A DNA stretch of 64,000 nucleotides from Arthrobacter sp. AL12 (GCF_029960645.1 NZ_JASBQY010000004.1:62001-126000); one strand, 5' to 3'; counted from the stretch's first letter, positions 1 through 9,354 are shown. Notes: generated by a model from the letters alone, not told the origin. Program-made: numbers and translations.

Positions 1-1507
1 CGTACCAGGAGGACACAGCGCGGTAGATCAGCGGGTTCCGGCAGCGCCAGCAGTGCGGGTAGCTGTGCTCGTAGCTGGCCTGGCGGACCAGCCGGCCCTG
101 GGCGCGGAGCACCTGGGTGATCGGCTTGTTGGCCTCGAAAACCTGCAGCCCGGCGATCTCGGACAGCGGGCCGTGGCTGAACAACGGCAGGAACCTGGCG
201 CCTTCGTCCACGGAGAGGACGACGGGGATGCCGGCCTCTTCACAGACCTTCTGGTCATCCTCGCCGTAGGCGGGCGACTGATGGACCAGGCCGGTACCGT
301 CGGTGGTGGTGACGTAATCGGCCACAAGGAAGCGCCAGGCGTTCTGGTTGCCGTACTTCTCGTCGTCAGCGAAGTAGTCCCAGAGCGGCTCGTAGGTCAG
401 GCCCTCGAGTTCGGTGCCGGTGTGGCTGGAGGTGACCGCGGCCTCGGCCGCGGCGGCACCCTCGGCGCCGTCGCCGTAGCCCAGATCCTTGGCGTAGGCG
501 CCGAGCAGTTCCGCGGCCAGCAGGAAACTGCCAGTGACGGGTGCGTCCGTGGTGGCGGCCTTGACGCCGTGGGGTCCGGCCGGCAGGACCACATACTTGA
601 TGGCGGGCCCGACGGCGAGCGCCGCGTTGGTGGGCAGCGTCCAGGGCGTGGTGGTCCAGGCGAGCGCCTGCACACCGGCGAGCTGCCTGGACAGCTCCGA
701 CTCCCCTGCCGTGATCGGGAAGGTGACCGTGACGGTCTGGTCCTGGCGGTTCTTGTAGACGTCGTCATCCATGCGCAGTTCATGGTTGGACAGCGGCGTC
801 TCGTCCTTCCAGCAGTACGGCAGCACGCGGTAGCCGTTGTAGGTGAGGCCCTTTTCGTGCAGCTGCTTGAAGGCCCAGAGCACGGACTCCATGTACTCCA
901 CGTTGAGCGTCTTGTAGTCGTTCTCGAAGTCGACCCAGCGCGCCTGGCGGGTGACGTAGCTCTTCCACTCGTCGGCGTACTTCATCACGGAGGCACGGCA
1001 GGCGTCGTTGAACTTGTCGATGCCCATGGCCTCGATCTGGGTCTTGTCCGTCATGCCCAGCTGCTTCATCGCTTCCAGCTCGGCGGGCAGCCCGTGGGTG
1101 TCCCAGCCGAAGCGGCGCTCGACGCGGCGTCCGCGCTGGGTCTGGTAGCGGCCCACGAGGTCCTTGGCGTAGCCGGTCAGCAGGTGGCCGTAGTGCGGCA
1201 GGCCGTTGGCGAAGGGGGGACCGTCGTAGAAGACGAATTCGTTGCTGCCACGCTCCCCGCCAGGAAGGTCAGAGGGGCGCTGGTCGATGCTGGCCTGGAA
1301 GGTGCCGTCCTCGTCCCAGTACTTGAGGATGCGCTCTTCGACCTCCGGGAACCTCACGGAGGCGGACACACCAGAGGTGTTGGAAGCTGCGTTGGACGCT
1401 GCGCTGGAAGCAGAGGTGTTGGAAGCTGCGTTGGACGCTGCGCTGGAAGCAGAGGTGGTGGCGCCTGCGCCGGACGTGGCGGCGGAGGCCTTCGGGTAAT
1501 AAGTCAT
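1..1507 (-). CDS. ileS: Isoleucyl-tRNA synthetase, N-terminal part (runs off left edge)
   Basis: Class Ia aminoacyl-tRNA synthetase that charges tRNA-Ile with isoleucine in the cytoplasm. About 502 codons are present and the 3' end lies outside the window. The HIGH-type signature reads [14 protein letters not shown], followed by [12 protein letters not shown] and the start of the editing (CP1) domain with [13 protein letters not shown]. The start at 1507 ([12 protein letters not shown]) precedes a low-complexity Ser/Ala/Asn extension of about 45 residues before the usual [12 protein letters not shown] start of IleRS. Part of that extension is a 13-residue repeat present twice. The gene stands alone behind a T-box leader, so translation is probably controlled by uncharged tRNA-Ile. 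The identification is firm. Whether the extension is translated in full depends on start choice; no other good start is visible before FPEVEERIL. Confidence 0.95.
   Translation of the reverse strand, partial: MTYYPKASAATSGAGATTSASSAASNAASNTSASSAASNAASNTSGVSASVRFPEVEERILKYWDEDGTFQASIDQRPSDLPGGERGSNEFVFYDGPPFANGLPHYGHLLTGYAKDLVGRYQTQRGRRVERRFGWDTHGLPAELEAMKQLGMTDKTQIEAMGIDKFNDACRASVMKYADEWKSYVTRQARWVDFENDYKTLNVEYMESVLWAFKQLHEKGLTYNGYRVLPYCWKDETPLSNHELRMDDDVYKNRQDQTVTVTFPITAGESELSRQLAGVQALAWTTTPWTLPTNAALAVGPAIKYVVLPAGPHGVKAATTDAPVTGSFLLAAELLGAYAKDLGYGDGAEGAAAAEAAVTSSHTGTELEGLTYEPLWDYFADDEKYGNQNAWRFLVADYVTTTDGTGLVHQSPAYGEDDQKVCEEAGIPVVLSVDEGARFLPLFSHGPLSEIAGLQVFEANKPITQVLRAQGRLVRQASYEHSYPHCWRCRNPLIYRAVSSWY
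1373..1450. repeat. 39-bp tandem repeat (2 copies) inside the ileS 5' coding region
   Basis: Two identical 39-bp units lie head to tail at 1373-1411 and 1412-1450, and a third copy decays after about 8 bases. 39 is a multiple of three, so copy-number change keeps the ileS frame and adds or removes 13 Ser/Ala/Asn-rich residues in the N-terminal extension. Confidence 0.9.
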
Positions 1508-1511
1508 CTCG

Positions 1512-1786
1512 ACATCCTGGGTTGAGCTGGTGAACAAAAGGATTCATTCAGGATGCGAGGACGGCCCCTGCACTGTCTTTCGACAACACCGGCACCGCGG
1601 TACCACCTCACTTACCGTCGCCGGGCCCCTCAGCGGGACAGAGCACCGGCGTCGGCCGCTCATTACTGCTGTGACGGGCTTACCCGTCCGGTTCTACCGG
1701 CCCTGGCGCACTATGTTGCGGGAAACTCGTGGCGCCGGGGCGTTCTTCCGGAAGCTCACCGGTGATGGCCGGGTCAAAGCTGCTGT
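1512..1786 (-). promoter_or_regulatory. ileS T-box leader (translational type)
   Basis: On the minus strand, 1608-1595 reads AGGTGGTACCGCGG, the near-invariant T-box element that pairs with the tRNA acceptor end. Further upstream an ATC triplet (1766-1764) sits in a short GC-rich hairpin and is a candidate isoleucine specifier codon. CATCCTG (minus strand, 1555-1549) is complementary to CAGGATG just before the start codon (1519-1513), so the ribosome-binding region can be sequestered. There is no run of U after a hairpin. This is the organisation of the short translational ileS T-boxes known from actinobacteria. A possible -10 (TAGACT, 1796-1791) would place transcription start near 1785. Confidence 0.85.
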
Positions 1787-1834
1787 AAGAAGTCTAACAA
1801 CTGGAACGGGCCTGCAATGCCTACACTGAATCCC

Positions 1835-2893
1835 ATGATGTTCCGGACCCGGGGCCGCGCTGCCCCGCGAATGCCGGCGGGCGGGGCAGCCGCCGGCTGG
1901 CGGTGGCTGGCTGGGCTGGCGGCGGCACCCGTTGTGGTGGTCTCGGTCTTCCGTGCCGTGCCGCGCGAATGGCCCATCACCGCGGTCCAGCTGGTGTCCT
2001 TCACACCGTGGCTGGTGCTGCCCGCGGGCGCTTCGCTGCTGTTCGCAGTGCTGGGCCGGCGGCGGTGGATGGCAGGCGCCGCGGCCGGCCTCGTCGCCGT
2101 ACAGCTCTTCTGGCTGGTCCCGCTGGACTACGCCCGCCCAGCGACGGACCCCGCGGCGGGCCCCGCGCCGGATGCTGTCGCTAACGCCGAGGACGGAACA
2201 GTGGAGCTGCGGACCATGAGCCTGAACGCCAAACTGGGCAAAGCGGACGCGGCGGAAATCGTCAGGCTGGTCCGCGCGAACGGCGTCACCCTGCTGGCCC
2301 TCCAGGAGTACACCCAGGGCCTCGAGGACCGGCTGGCTGCTGCGGGTCTGCCCGCTCTGCTGCCGAACAGGATCAGCGATCCCGCAGGCCGCGCCGCCGG
2401 CACTGCCGTCTACTCGGTCCACGGACTCGTTGCCGCCGGGGAAGTACCCGACTCCCACTTTCCGATGCCGCTGATCCGGCTCACCGCCGAGGCCAACGGG
2501 CGACGCGCCGTCGTCGAACTGACGAACGTCCACGTACGTGCACCCGTGGGCGTGGGCCTGCCGAAGTGGCGCAGCGACCTGGCGGCCCTCGGCCGGCTCG
2601 CGTCACAGCCCGGGAACGTGGTGCTGGCCGGCGACTTCAACGCCAGTTATGACCATGCCGAGTTCCGGGAGATCCTGCAGGGTGGGGCCCGGACACTGGT
2701 GGACGTGGGAACGGCCGCGGGCTCACGCCTGGTCCCCACCTGGCCGATGGGTGACCTGTTCCTCCCCGGCATCACGATCGACCACGTGCTGACCAGCCCG
2801 TCGGTGCGCAGCGCGGACTATGCCGTGCACCGCGTGCCCGGGACGGACCACGCCGCCATCATGGCCACGCTCACCGTCCCGGCCACCGGCTGA
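1835..2893 (+). CDS. Endonuclease/exonuclease/phosphatase (EEP) family membrane protein
   Basis: The protein has about 352 residues. The N-terminal 100 residues contain three hydrophobic segments and the rest is an EEP phosphodiesterase domain facing outside the membrane or anchored to it. Domain motifs in order are MSLNAKLGKAD (start strand), LLALQEYT (metal-binding Glu), VVLAGDFNAS (catalytic Asp-Phe-Asn), TIDHVLTS and GTDHAAIMA (catalytic Asp-His). The substrate is not evident; relatives cleave nucleic acids, inositol phosphates or phospholipids. The start at 1835 is preferred over 1817 because TACACT (1822-1827) sits 7 bases before it, fitting a leaderless transcript, and neither start has a Shine-Dalgarno sequence. 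It is divergent from ileS, and its promoter overlaps the region upstream of the T-box leader. Confidence 0.8.
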   Translation: MMFRTRGRAAPRMPAGGAAAGWRWLAGLAAAPVVVVSVFRAVPREWPITAVQLVSFTPWLVLPAGASLLFAVLGRRRWMAGAAAGLVAVQLFWLVPLDYARPATDPAAGPAPDAVANAEDGTVELRTMSLNAKLGKADAAEIVRLVRANGVTLLALQEYTQGLEDRLAAAGLPALLPNRISDPAGRAAGTAVYSVHGLVAAGEVPDSHFPMPLIRLTAEANGRRAVVELTNVHVRAPVGVGLPKWRSDLAALGRLASQPGNVVLAGDFNASYDHAEFREILQGGARTLVDVGTAAGSRLVPTWPMGDLFLPGITIDHVLTSPSVRSADYAVHRVPGTDHAAIMATLTVPATG

Positions 2894-2898
2894 GCCAC

Positions 2899-2963
2899 GC
2901 AACGCGGGGTCACTTTCGGCCCATAAACGCCCGGTTTATAGGCCGAACGTGACCCCGCGTTGC
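2899..2963. repeat. 65-bp near-perfect palindrome between convergent genes
   Basis: The arms GCAACGCGGGGTCAC (2899-2913) and its complement (2949-2963) extend inward through GGCC and ATAAAC/GTTTAT with one mismatch and one unpaired base, leaving a 5-base loop. It lies between the convergent EEP and SDR genes and can act as a terminator in both directions, although U-runs are lacking. Its near-symmetry over the whole length is more than a terminator needs. Confidence 0.8.
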
Positions 2964-3024
2964 CGCTCCGGGGCCGGGTAAGCGCTGGGCCGCCTCCCGG
3001 TATGCGGCGCGCCGGGGCTGAAGG

Positions 3025-3798
3025 CTAGGCCTTGCGGATCAGTTTGTGGTTGGCGGCCTGCGCCACCGGGCGGATCACGATCTGGTCCAGGTTGACGTGG
3101 TGGGGCGCGGTGACGGCGTAGCGGACGACGTCGGCGACGTCCGCCGCGGTGAGGGGCTTCTCGACGCCCTGGTACACCTTGGCGGCGGCCGACTGGTCGC
3201 CGAGGCGGTTCAGCGCGAACTCCTCCGTCTGGACCAGGCCGGGGGCGACCTCGATCACGCGGAGGTTGTGCTCGGCCTCCTCGAGGCGCAGGGCGCCGGT
3301 GAGCGCGTGCTGGGCGAACTTCGCCGCGTTGTAGCCGCCGCCGCCCTCATAGGCGGAGAGCCCCGCCGTCGAGGTCAGGTTAAGGACGGTGCCTTCACCG
3401 CCGGCCCGCAGCATCGGCAGGAACGCCCGGGTGAGCTTCAGGGTGCCCAGGACGTTGACCTCGAACATCCATTCCCAGTCCTCGGTCTTGGCCTCGGCCA
3501 CCTTGTCCGCGCCCCGGGCGCCGCCGGCGATGTTGATGAGCGTGTCGACGCCGCCGGCACGGGTCACCTCATCGAGGAGCCGGGCGATGTCGGCCTCGTC
3601 GGTCACGTCCGCCGGCAGCGCGATGGCGCCGGTGTCCGCAGCGAGCGCCTCCAGCCGGTCCGCGCGGCGGGCGACGGCGTACACGGTCCACCCCTCGGTC
3701 CGGAGCGCCCGCACGGTGGCCTCGCCGATTCCGGTGCTGGCGCCGGTGACAACTGCTGCTTTGGCTGCTGATGTCTTGATATCGATTCCTTCAGTCAT
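3025..3798 (-). CDS. Short-chain dehydrogenase/reductase
   Basis: A classical SDR of 257 residues that oxidises or reduces an unidentified alcohol or carbonyl with NAD(P)(H) in the cytoplasm. The cofactor motif TGASTGIG lies near residue 20 and is followed by VYAVARRADRLE; the two Arg residues favour NADP. NIAGG takes the place of NNAG, catalytic Ser is in NLTSTAG, and the YNAAK pair supplies Tyr and Lys. The length is normal. TAGGGT (3810-3805) lies 6 bases before the ATG, so a leaderless transcript is likely. It resembles serine/3-hydroxy acid dehydrogenase-like SDRs, but specificity cannot be read from sequence. Confidence 0.9.
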   Translation of the reverse strand: MTEGIDIKTSAAKAAVVTGASTGIGEATVRALRTEGWTVYAVARRADRLEALAADTGAIALPADVTDEADIARLLDEVTRAGGVDTLINIAGGARGADKVAEAKTEDWEWMFEVNVLGTLKLTRAFLPMLRAGGEGTVLNLTSTAGLSAYEGGGGYNAAKFAQHALTGALRLEEAEHNLRVIEVAPGLVQTEEFALNRLGDQSAAAKVYQGVEKPLTAADVADVVRYAVTAPHHVNLDQIVIRPVAQAANHKLIRKA

Positions 3799-3891
3799 GG
3801 CACCACCCTAACGGCAAGTCCCGCCCCCACGCCGGGCTCCCCCGCGGGAGAACCTGAATGAAGCCGATGGACTCGGCCGACCCAGGAGCGG

Positions 3892-4263
3892 TCAGCGGGC
3901 CAGGAATTCCTGCAGTACCCGGGCATGGTTGGTCTGCGGGTCCCTCGCCGCGAACAGCAGAGTCACCTTCCCGTGCTCGGCGGCCAGGTCCCGCAGCGTC
4001 TGCACGGCCGGGTTGCCGTCGAGTTCGGCCTCATAGGCGGCCCGGAAGTCGGCAAAGCGTTCCTGCATATGGGCGAACCCGGTCCGCAGCGGCGGCGAGG
4101 GCGCCACGTCCTTGAGCCACAGCTCCAGCTGCGCGCGTTCCTTGCTGATCCCCCGCGGCCAGAGCCGGTCCACGAGGACCCGGCAGCCGTCGTCGTCCGC
4201 GGGTTCGTCATAGATGCGCTTGATCGCGAAGGGTCCGGCAGGACTTCCCTGAGAATTGCCCAT
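3892..4263 (-). CDS. DUF488 family protein (YeaO-like)
   Basis: A 123-residue cytoplasmic protein of the DUF488 family. The motifs IKRIYDEP, VLVDRLWPRGISKE and the later LWLKDVAPS, FAHMQERFADF and VTLLFAARD are the family hallmarks. No enzymatic role is established for the family. TAGCAT (4275-4270) lies 6 bases before the ATG, and the gene is divergent from valS, whose coding start is only about 95 bases away. Confidence 0.85.
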   Translation of the reverse strand: MGNSQGSPAGPFAIKRIYDEPADDDGCRVLVDRLWPRGISKERAQLELWLKDVAPSPPLRTGFAHMQERFADFRAAYEAELDGNPAVQTLRDLAAEHGKVTLLFAARDPQTNHARVLQEFLAR

Positions 4264-4357
4264 CTGCGCATGCTACTTCACGCCGCTTCCGCTCCGGCTA
4301 CACCCGGACAACCCCTCCGGTGTCTTCGACGGTCGAACTAATGGAAGAATTGGGCCC

Positions 4358-6976
4358 ATGGCTGAAGACACGCAGGGTACAGACACGCCCACCACCGCCC
4401 CCATCAACGTTCCGGACAAGCCCGCCCTCGAGGGGCTGGAAGACGCCCTCACCCGGCGCTGGCTTGACGAAGGGACCTACAAGTTCAACCCGGACACCAC
4501 GCGGGAGCAGGTGTACTCGATCGACACTCCCCCGCCCACGGCGTCGGGTTCGCTGCACGTCGGCCACATGTTCTCCTACACCCAGACCGACGTCCTGGCC
4601 CGCTACCAGCGCATGACCGGCAAGAACGTTTTCTACCCGATGGGCTGGGACGACAACGGGCTGCCCACCGAGCGCCGCGTGCAGAACTACTACGGGGTGC
4701 GCTGCGACCCGACCACCGCGTACGACGCCGGCTACCGGCCCCCGGCCGAGCCCGCCAAGAACCAACGCGACTTCGACGTCGTCTCGCGCCGGAACTTCAT
4801 CGAACTGTGCGAGGAACTCGCCGTCGAGGACGAAAAAGTCTTCGAGAACCTGTTCCAGACGCTCGGCCTGTCTGTGGACTGGGACCTGACCTACCGCACG
4901 ATTGACGACAAGTCCCGCGCGATCTCCCAGCGCGCCTTCCTGGCGAACCTCGCGGCCGGCGACGCCTACATGGCCGAGGCACCCACCCTGTGGGACGTCA
5001 CCTTCCGCACCGCCGTGGCCCAGGCCGAACTCGAGGACCGCGAGGTCGCCGGTGCGTACTACCGCTACCCGTTCTTCACCGAAGACGGCGAGAAGATCTA
5101 CATCGAGACCACCCGCCCGGAACTGCTGGCCGCCTGCGCCGCCCTGGTGGCGAACCCCGACGACGAGCGGTACCAGCCGCTGTTCGGCAAGAAAGTCACC
5201 TCCCCGCTGTTCGGCGTGCAGGTCGAGGTCAAGGCCCACCCGCTGGCCAAGGCGGACAAGGGCTCCGGCGTCGCCATGGTCTGCACCTTCGGCGACCTGA
5301 CCGACGTCACCTGGTGGCGGGAACTCCAGCTGCCCACCCGGGCGATCGTGGGCCGCGACGGGCGCATCATCGGCGAGACCCCGGAGTGGATCACCACCGC
5401 CGAAGGCCGCACCGCCTTCGAGTCGATCGCCGGCAAGACGGTCTTCAGCGCCAAGGAAGGCGTCGTGGAGCTCCTGGCCGCCGACGGACTCCTCGACGGC
5501 GAACCGAAGAAGATCATGCACCCGGTGAACTTCTTCGAAAAGGGCGACAAGCCCCTCGAAGTGGTCACCTCCCGGCAGTGGTACATCCGCAACGGCGGCC
5601 GCGACGCCGAACGGCGCGAGCGGCTCATTGCCCGCGGCCAGGAAATTGAGTTCCACCCGGCGTTTATGCGGTCGCGGTACGAGAACTGGATCTCCGGACT
5701 GAACGGCGACTGGCTGGTCTCCCGCCAGCGCTTCTTCGGTGTGCCCGTACCGGTCTGGTACCCGCTCGACGCCGACGGGAACCCCGACTACGACGCACCG
5801 GTGGTTCCCTCCGACACGCAGCTGCCGGTGGACCCTGCCGCGGACGCGGCTCCGGGTTACGAGGAGGCCCAGCGCGATGTGCCGGGCGGCTTCACCGGCG
5901 ACGCCGATGTGCTGGACACGTGGGCCACGTCCTCGCTGACCCCGCAGATTGTGGGCGGCTGGAGCACCGACGAGGCGCTCTTCGCCAAGGTCTACCCCTT
6001 CGACGTGCGCCCGCAGGGCCACGACATCATCCGGACCTGGCTGTTCTCCTCCGCGGTGCGCGCCGACGCCCTGCAGGACTCCGCGCCGTGGAAACACGCA
6101 GCCATCTCCGGCTGGATCCTGGACCCGGACCGCAAGAAGATGTCCAAGTCCAAGGGCAACGTCATCGTCCCCACCGATGTGCTTGAGGAATACGGCTCGG
6201 ATGCCGTGCGGTACTGGGCGGCCTCGGCCAAGCTCGGCGCGGACACGGCCTACGAGATCGCGCAGATGAAGATCGGCCGCCGGTTGGCGATCAAGCTGCT
6301 CAACGCCTCCAAGTTTGTGCTGAACCTGGGCGCCACGGAGAACTCGGTGGTGTCCGGTGACCTGTCCGTTCTGGGCAACCCGCTGGACCGGGCCGTGCTG
6401 GCGCAGCTCTCCGACGTGGTCCAGCAGGCCACGAAGGCGTTCGAGAACTATGACTATGCCCGGGCCCTGCAGATCACCGAGAGCTTCTTCTGGCACTTCA
6501 CCGATGACTACGTGGAGCTCATCAAGGACCGCGCCTACGGTGCCGCCGGCGAGGCCGAGCAGGCGTCCGTCCTCGCAGCACTGGCAACGAGCCTGGACAC
6601 GCTGCTGCGCCTGTTCGCCCCGTTCCTGCCGTTCGCCACGGAGGAAGTCTGGAGCTGGTGGCGCACCGGTTCCGTGCACCGCGCCGCCTGGCCGTCCGCC
6701 ATTACGATCGACGGTGACACGAACCTGCTGGCCACCGTCGGGACCGCGCTCAGCGGCATCCGCAAGGCCAAGTCGGAGGCCAAGGTCAAGCAGCGCACGG
6801 AGGTGCTGTCCGCGACCATCACGGCCTCGGAGTCCCTCACCATTCAGCTCAAGGCCGGCCTTGCCGACCTCAAGGCGGCGGCCAACGCCCGCGAGCTGAC
6901 CCTGGCGGTGGGCGACGGCGACCTGACCGTCAGCGACGTCGTCCTGGCGCCGGCCGAGGAGCCCGCGCAGGCATAA
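4358..6976 (+). CDS. valS: Valyl-tRNA synthetase
   Basis: Class Ia synthetase of 872 residues that charges tRNA-Val. The HIGH-type motif is SGSLHVGHMFSYT, followed by GWDDNGLPTERRVQNYYGVR, the hydrolytic CP1 editing domain (TRPELLAACAALVANPDD), and the KMSKS loop in DRKKMSKSKGN. A helical anticodon-binding region and a short C-terminal tail follow. The start at 4358 is chosen because GGAAG lies about 10 bases upstream and the product then begins MAEDTQGTD; an upstream in-frame start would overlap the divergent DUF488 gene. A strong terminator follows the stop. No T-box element is visible in the short leader. Confidence 0.95.
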   Translation: MAEDTQGTDTPTTAPINVPDKPALEGLEDALTRRWLDEGTYKFNPDTTREQVYSIDTPPPTASGSLHVGHMFSYTQTDVLARYQRMTGKNVFYPMGWDDNGLPTERRVQNYYGVRCDPTTAYDAGYRPPAEPAKNQRDFDVVSRRNFIELCEELAVEDEKVFENLFQTLGLSVDWDLTYRTIDDKSRAISQRAFLANLAAGDAYMAEAPTLWDVTFRTAVAQAELEDREVAGAYYRYPFFTEDGEKIYIETTRPELLAACAALVANPDDERYQPLFGKKVTSPLFGVQVEVKAHPLAKADKGSGVAMVCTFGDLTDVTWWRELQLPTRAIVGRDGRIIGETPEWITTAEGRTAFESIAGKTVFSAKEGVVELLAADGLLDGEPKKIMHPVNFFEKGDKPLEVVTSRQWYIRNGGRDAERRERLIARGQEIEFHPAFMRSRYENWISGLNGDWLVSRQRFFGVPVPVWYPLDADGNPDYDAPVVPSDTQLPVDPAADAAPGYEEAQRDVPGGFTGDADVLDTWATSSLTPQIVGGWSTDEALFAKVYPFDVRPQGHDIIRTWLFSSAVRADALQDSAPWKHAAISGWILDPDRKKMSKSKGNVIVPTDVLEEYGSDAVRYWAASAKLGADTAYEIAQMKIGRRLAIKLLNASKFVLNLGATENSVVSGDLSVLGNPLDRAVLAQLSDVVQQATKAFENYDYARALQITESFFWHFTDDYVELIKDRAYGAAGEAEQASVLAALATSLDTLLRLFAPFLPFATEEVWSWWRTGSVHRAAWPSAITIDGDTNLLATVGTALSGIRKAKSEAKVKQRTEVLSATITASESLTIQLKAGLADLKAAANARELTLAVGDGDLTVSDVVLAPAEEPAQA

Positions 6977-7001
6977 GGACGGCCGTAACGGCATCCACAA
7001 C

Positions 7002-7050
7002 GGGGGCTCTCCGCCCGGCTGAGGCCGGGCGGAGAGCCCCCGCTTTTGTT
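7002..7050 (+). terminator. Intrinsic terminator of valS
   Basis: A perfect 18-bp stem (7002-7019 with 7024-7041) with a TGAG loop is followed by GCTTTTGTT. It lies 25 bases after the valS stop and before the convergent monooxygenase gene. Confidence 0.93.
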
Positions 7051-7073
7051 CCAAAGGTCGTGCGGACCGGGCC

Positions 7074-7367
7074 TCAGGCCTCGAAGGAGGTCTCGAAGTG
7101 CGTCAGCACCGGTGGGGCGGCCAGGATGTCCCCCAGTCCGCTCGCGCCGTCGCCGGCCCGCCACGCGCGGTAGGCGGAGTCGTGCTCCAGCGACGCCCAC
7201 TGTTCGACCACAAGAAAGTGCGCCGGATCGTTGCTGTCGACCAGGACATCGACACCGAGGCATCCGGCGAACGCCCGTGTGTCGGAGAGGATCTCACGGA
7301 GCACGGCCGGCGCTGTGGGCAGGGCTTCCGCTTTGAGGGTCAGGTCAAGGTGGGCTGTAATGGGCAT
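7074..7367 (-). CDS. Antibiotic biosynthesis monooxygenase (ABM) domain protein
   Basis: A 97-residue single-domain ABM-fold protein (dimeric alpha-beta barrel). It begins MPITAHLDLTLKAEA and contains the family pattern FLVVEQWASLEHDSAYRAW. Members act as small quinol or heme monooxygenases or have no known substrate; nothing here decides. The start at 7367 gives the normal family length, and an upstream in-frame extension is proline-rich and unlike the family. It is convergent with valS. Confidence 0.85.
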   Translation of the reverse strand: MPITAHLDLTLKAEALPTAPAVLREILSDTRAFAGCLGVDVLVDSNDPAHFLVVEQWASLEHDSAYRAWRAGDGASGLGDILAAPPVLTHFETSFEA

Positions 7368-7515
7368 GGCGCTCCAATGTTCGCAGGTGGGCAAAGGCCA
7401 CAGGACACTACCGGGCAGGATGCCTGGACCTCCCGGCTCCGGGACCGGTGCCCTGCCATTGGAGGCAACAGCGGCGCCGCCGGGCTTGTTCCTTCGGATC
7501 TGCTCAACGGGCCTT

Positions 7516-9354
7516 CTACCGCTGCTGCCCCCCGGAACCCCGGCTGCGCCGTTCCGCTTCGCTGATGGCCCAGGCGGCATTGACGAGGCCGATGTGGCTG
7601 AACGCCTGCGGGAAGTTTCCGAGCAGTTCGCTGCTGTCCGGTGCGACCTCCTCGGCCATCAGGCCAAGGTCGGTGGCGAACCCGGCGGCCCGATCGAAGA
7701 CGTCCCGCGCGCGTTGCGTCTCTCCGGCCAGGGCCAGGGCATGGGCCAGCCAGAACGTGCACAACAGGAAAGTCCCTTCCTCCCCCGCGAACCCGTCCTC
7801 GTCCCGGTAACGGTAGACGAGGCCCCGGGAATCTGTGAGCCGTTGCTCAACCGCCTCGATCGTGGCGCGCATCCGCGGGTCGTCCGCCGGGAGGAACCCT
7901 ACGATGGCGAGCATCAGGGCCGAGGCGTCGAGGTCGTCGGAGCCGTAGGCCTGGGTGTAGGCATTGGCGGCGGGACTCCAGCCATCGGTGCGGATGGAGG
8001 CCGCGATCTGCCCGCGGGCCGCGGTCCAGCGCCGGACCCTCCCGGGCGTCCCGAGGATGTCGGCGAGTCCGATGGCCCGGTCGACGGCCACCCAGCACAT
8101 GAGCTTGGAGTGCAGATAGTGGCGTGGCTCCCCGCGCACCTCCCAGATGCCGTGGTCGGCTGAGCGCCAGCGGGAGGCGGCGGCATCGGCGGCGTCGGCC
8201 AAAAACCGCCGGGTGTCCGGTGCGAGCTCCGCGAGGTACTCCGGCAGCGTGGCGGCGGCGTCGAGCAGTTCACCGTAGACGTCGAGCTGGCGCTGGTTCC
8301 ACGCGCCGTTGCCCACCCGGACCGGGGAGCTGGCGCGCCAGCCGGGCAGGTGCGCCAGGTTCCGTTCGGGCAGCTCGCGTTCCCCGCCGACGCCGAACAT
8401 GACCTGCAGCTCCTCGCCGGCGGCGAGCTGGCGTGCCGCCGCCGTCGCCAGGAACTGGAAGAATTTTCCAGCCTCGTCCGGGCAGGCGGCCACCCAGAGT
8501 GCCTGCAGGGTCATGCTCGCGTCCCGGATCCAGGTATACCGGTAGTCCCAGTTGCGCGTGCCTCCGGTGACCTCCGGCAGCGACGTCGTCGGGGCGGCCA
8601 CGATTGCCCCGGTCGGGTAGTAGGTGAGCGCCTGCAGCAGCCGTCCGCTGCCGGCGACAAGGTCCTGCCACGGTCCGCGGTAGTTCTGGTGCATCCCGGA
8701 CCAGCTGCTCCATCCCTGCACCGTGTCCCCGAGCCGGCGGGTGATGTCGGTCTGGCTCCACAGTACCGGCCCGCCGTCCGCGCCGGGGCGGGAGTGGAGG
8801 GCGAACCCGAGAACGTCCCCGGCACGAAGGCGCACCCGGGCCTGTGCGGTGTCCGGGCCGAGCTGGAAGGGCACCGCCGTCGAGAACGACATCACCATGG
8901 ACCCTGCCCTGATCAGGATGCCGCCATCCTCTGCGTACAGCAGCGGCCGGGACAGACCATAGTCGGGACGGGCGCTCAGCACGATGTCGACGTCGACGGT
9001 TCCGTGGCTGCAGGACACCTGGCGGACCAGGGTTCCGGGCGAATCCGCCCCGAGGTCATGACCCCGCCGGCCGTCGCCGAGCACCAGGGCGTCCGTGACC
9101 GTGACGCCGCCTTCCGGGGTGGTGTGGGCCGTCTCCAGCACCATCGTCGGGCCCAGGTAGCGGCGGGTCGAGGAGCATGCACCGGCCGGTCGGATCGACC
9201 AGAATCCCGCATCCTGGCCGAGCAGCCGTCCGAACACGGAGGGGCTGTCAAAACGCGGGAAACACAGCCAGTCAACGGAGCCGGAGGCGCTGAGCAGCGC
9301 CGCGGAGCAGCAGTCGGACAGCAGTGCGTAGTCGGCGATGGGTTCACTGCTCAT
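7516..9354 (-). CDS. Glycoside hydrolase family 15 protein (trehalase/glucoamylase-like)
   Basis: A 612-residue cytoplasmic GH15 enzyme hydrolysing an alpha-glucoside. Actinobacterial relatives of this length are trehalases. The N-terminal beta-sandwich domain begins IADYALLSDC and GSVDWLCFPRFDSP. The alpha/alpha barrel follows, with GTRNWDYRYTWIRD at its first active-site loop, LHSKLMCWVAVDRA in the middle, and EEGTFLLCTFWLAHAL containing the conserved C-terminal Glu. The start MSSEPIADY at 9354 matches the family; an in-frame extension to 9585 has no domain content. It is preceded by an unusually long untranslated stretch with a hairpin. Confidence 0.88.
   Translation of the reverse strand: MSSEPIADYALLSDCCSAALLSASGSVDWLCFPRFDSPSVFGRLLGQDAGFWSIRPAGACSSTRRYLGPTMVLETAHTTPEGGVTVTDALVLGDGRRGHDLGADSPGTLVRQVSCSHGTVDVDIVLSARPDYGLSRPLLYAEDGGILIRAGSMVMSFSTAVPFQLGPDTAQARVRLRAGDVLGFALHSRPGADGGPVLWSQTDITRRLGDTVQGWSSWSGMHQNYRGPWQDLVAGSGRLLQALTYYPTGAIVAAPTTSLPEVTGGTRNWDYRYTWIRDASMTLQALWVAACPDEAGKFFQFLATAAARQLAAGEELQVMFGVGGERELPERNLAHLPGWRASSPVRVGNGAWNQRQLDVYGELLDAAATLPEYLAELAPDTRRFLADAADAAASRWRSADHGIWEVRGEPRHYLHSKLMCWVAVDRAIGLADILGTPGRVRRWTAARGQIAASIRTDGWSPAANAYTQAYGSDDLDASALMLAIVGFLPADDPRMRATIEAVEQRLTDSRGLVYRYRDEDGFAGEEGTFLLCTFWLAHALALAGETQRARDVFDRAAGFATDLGLMAEEVAPDSSELLGNFPQAFSHIGLVNAAWAISEAERRSRGSGGQQR

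Noticed and set aside
53..1525. 490-aa open frame on the + strand
   Set aside because: It is the antisense of ileS, whose conserved motifs are unmistakable; the frame is Gly/Val/Leu-rich without any domain.
4298..7054. 918-aa open frame on the - strand
   Set aside because: A full-length shadow of valS, common in GC-rich DNA. No domain or motif in its translation.
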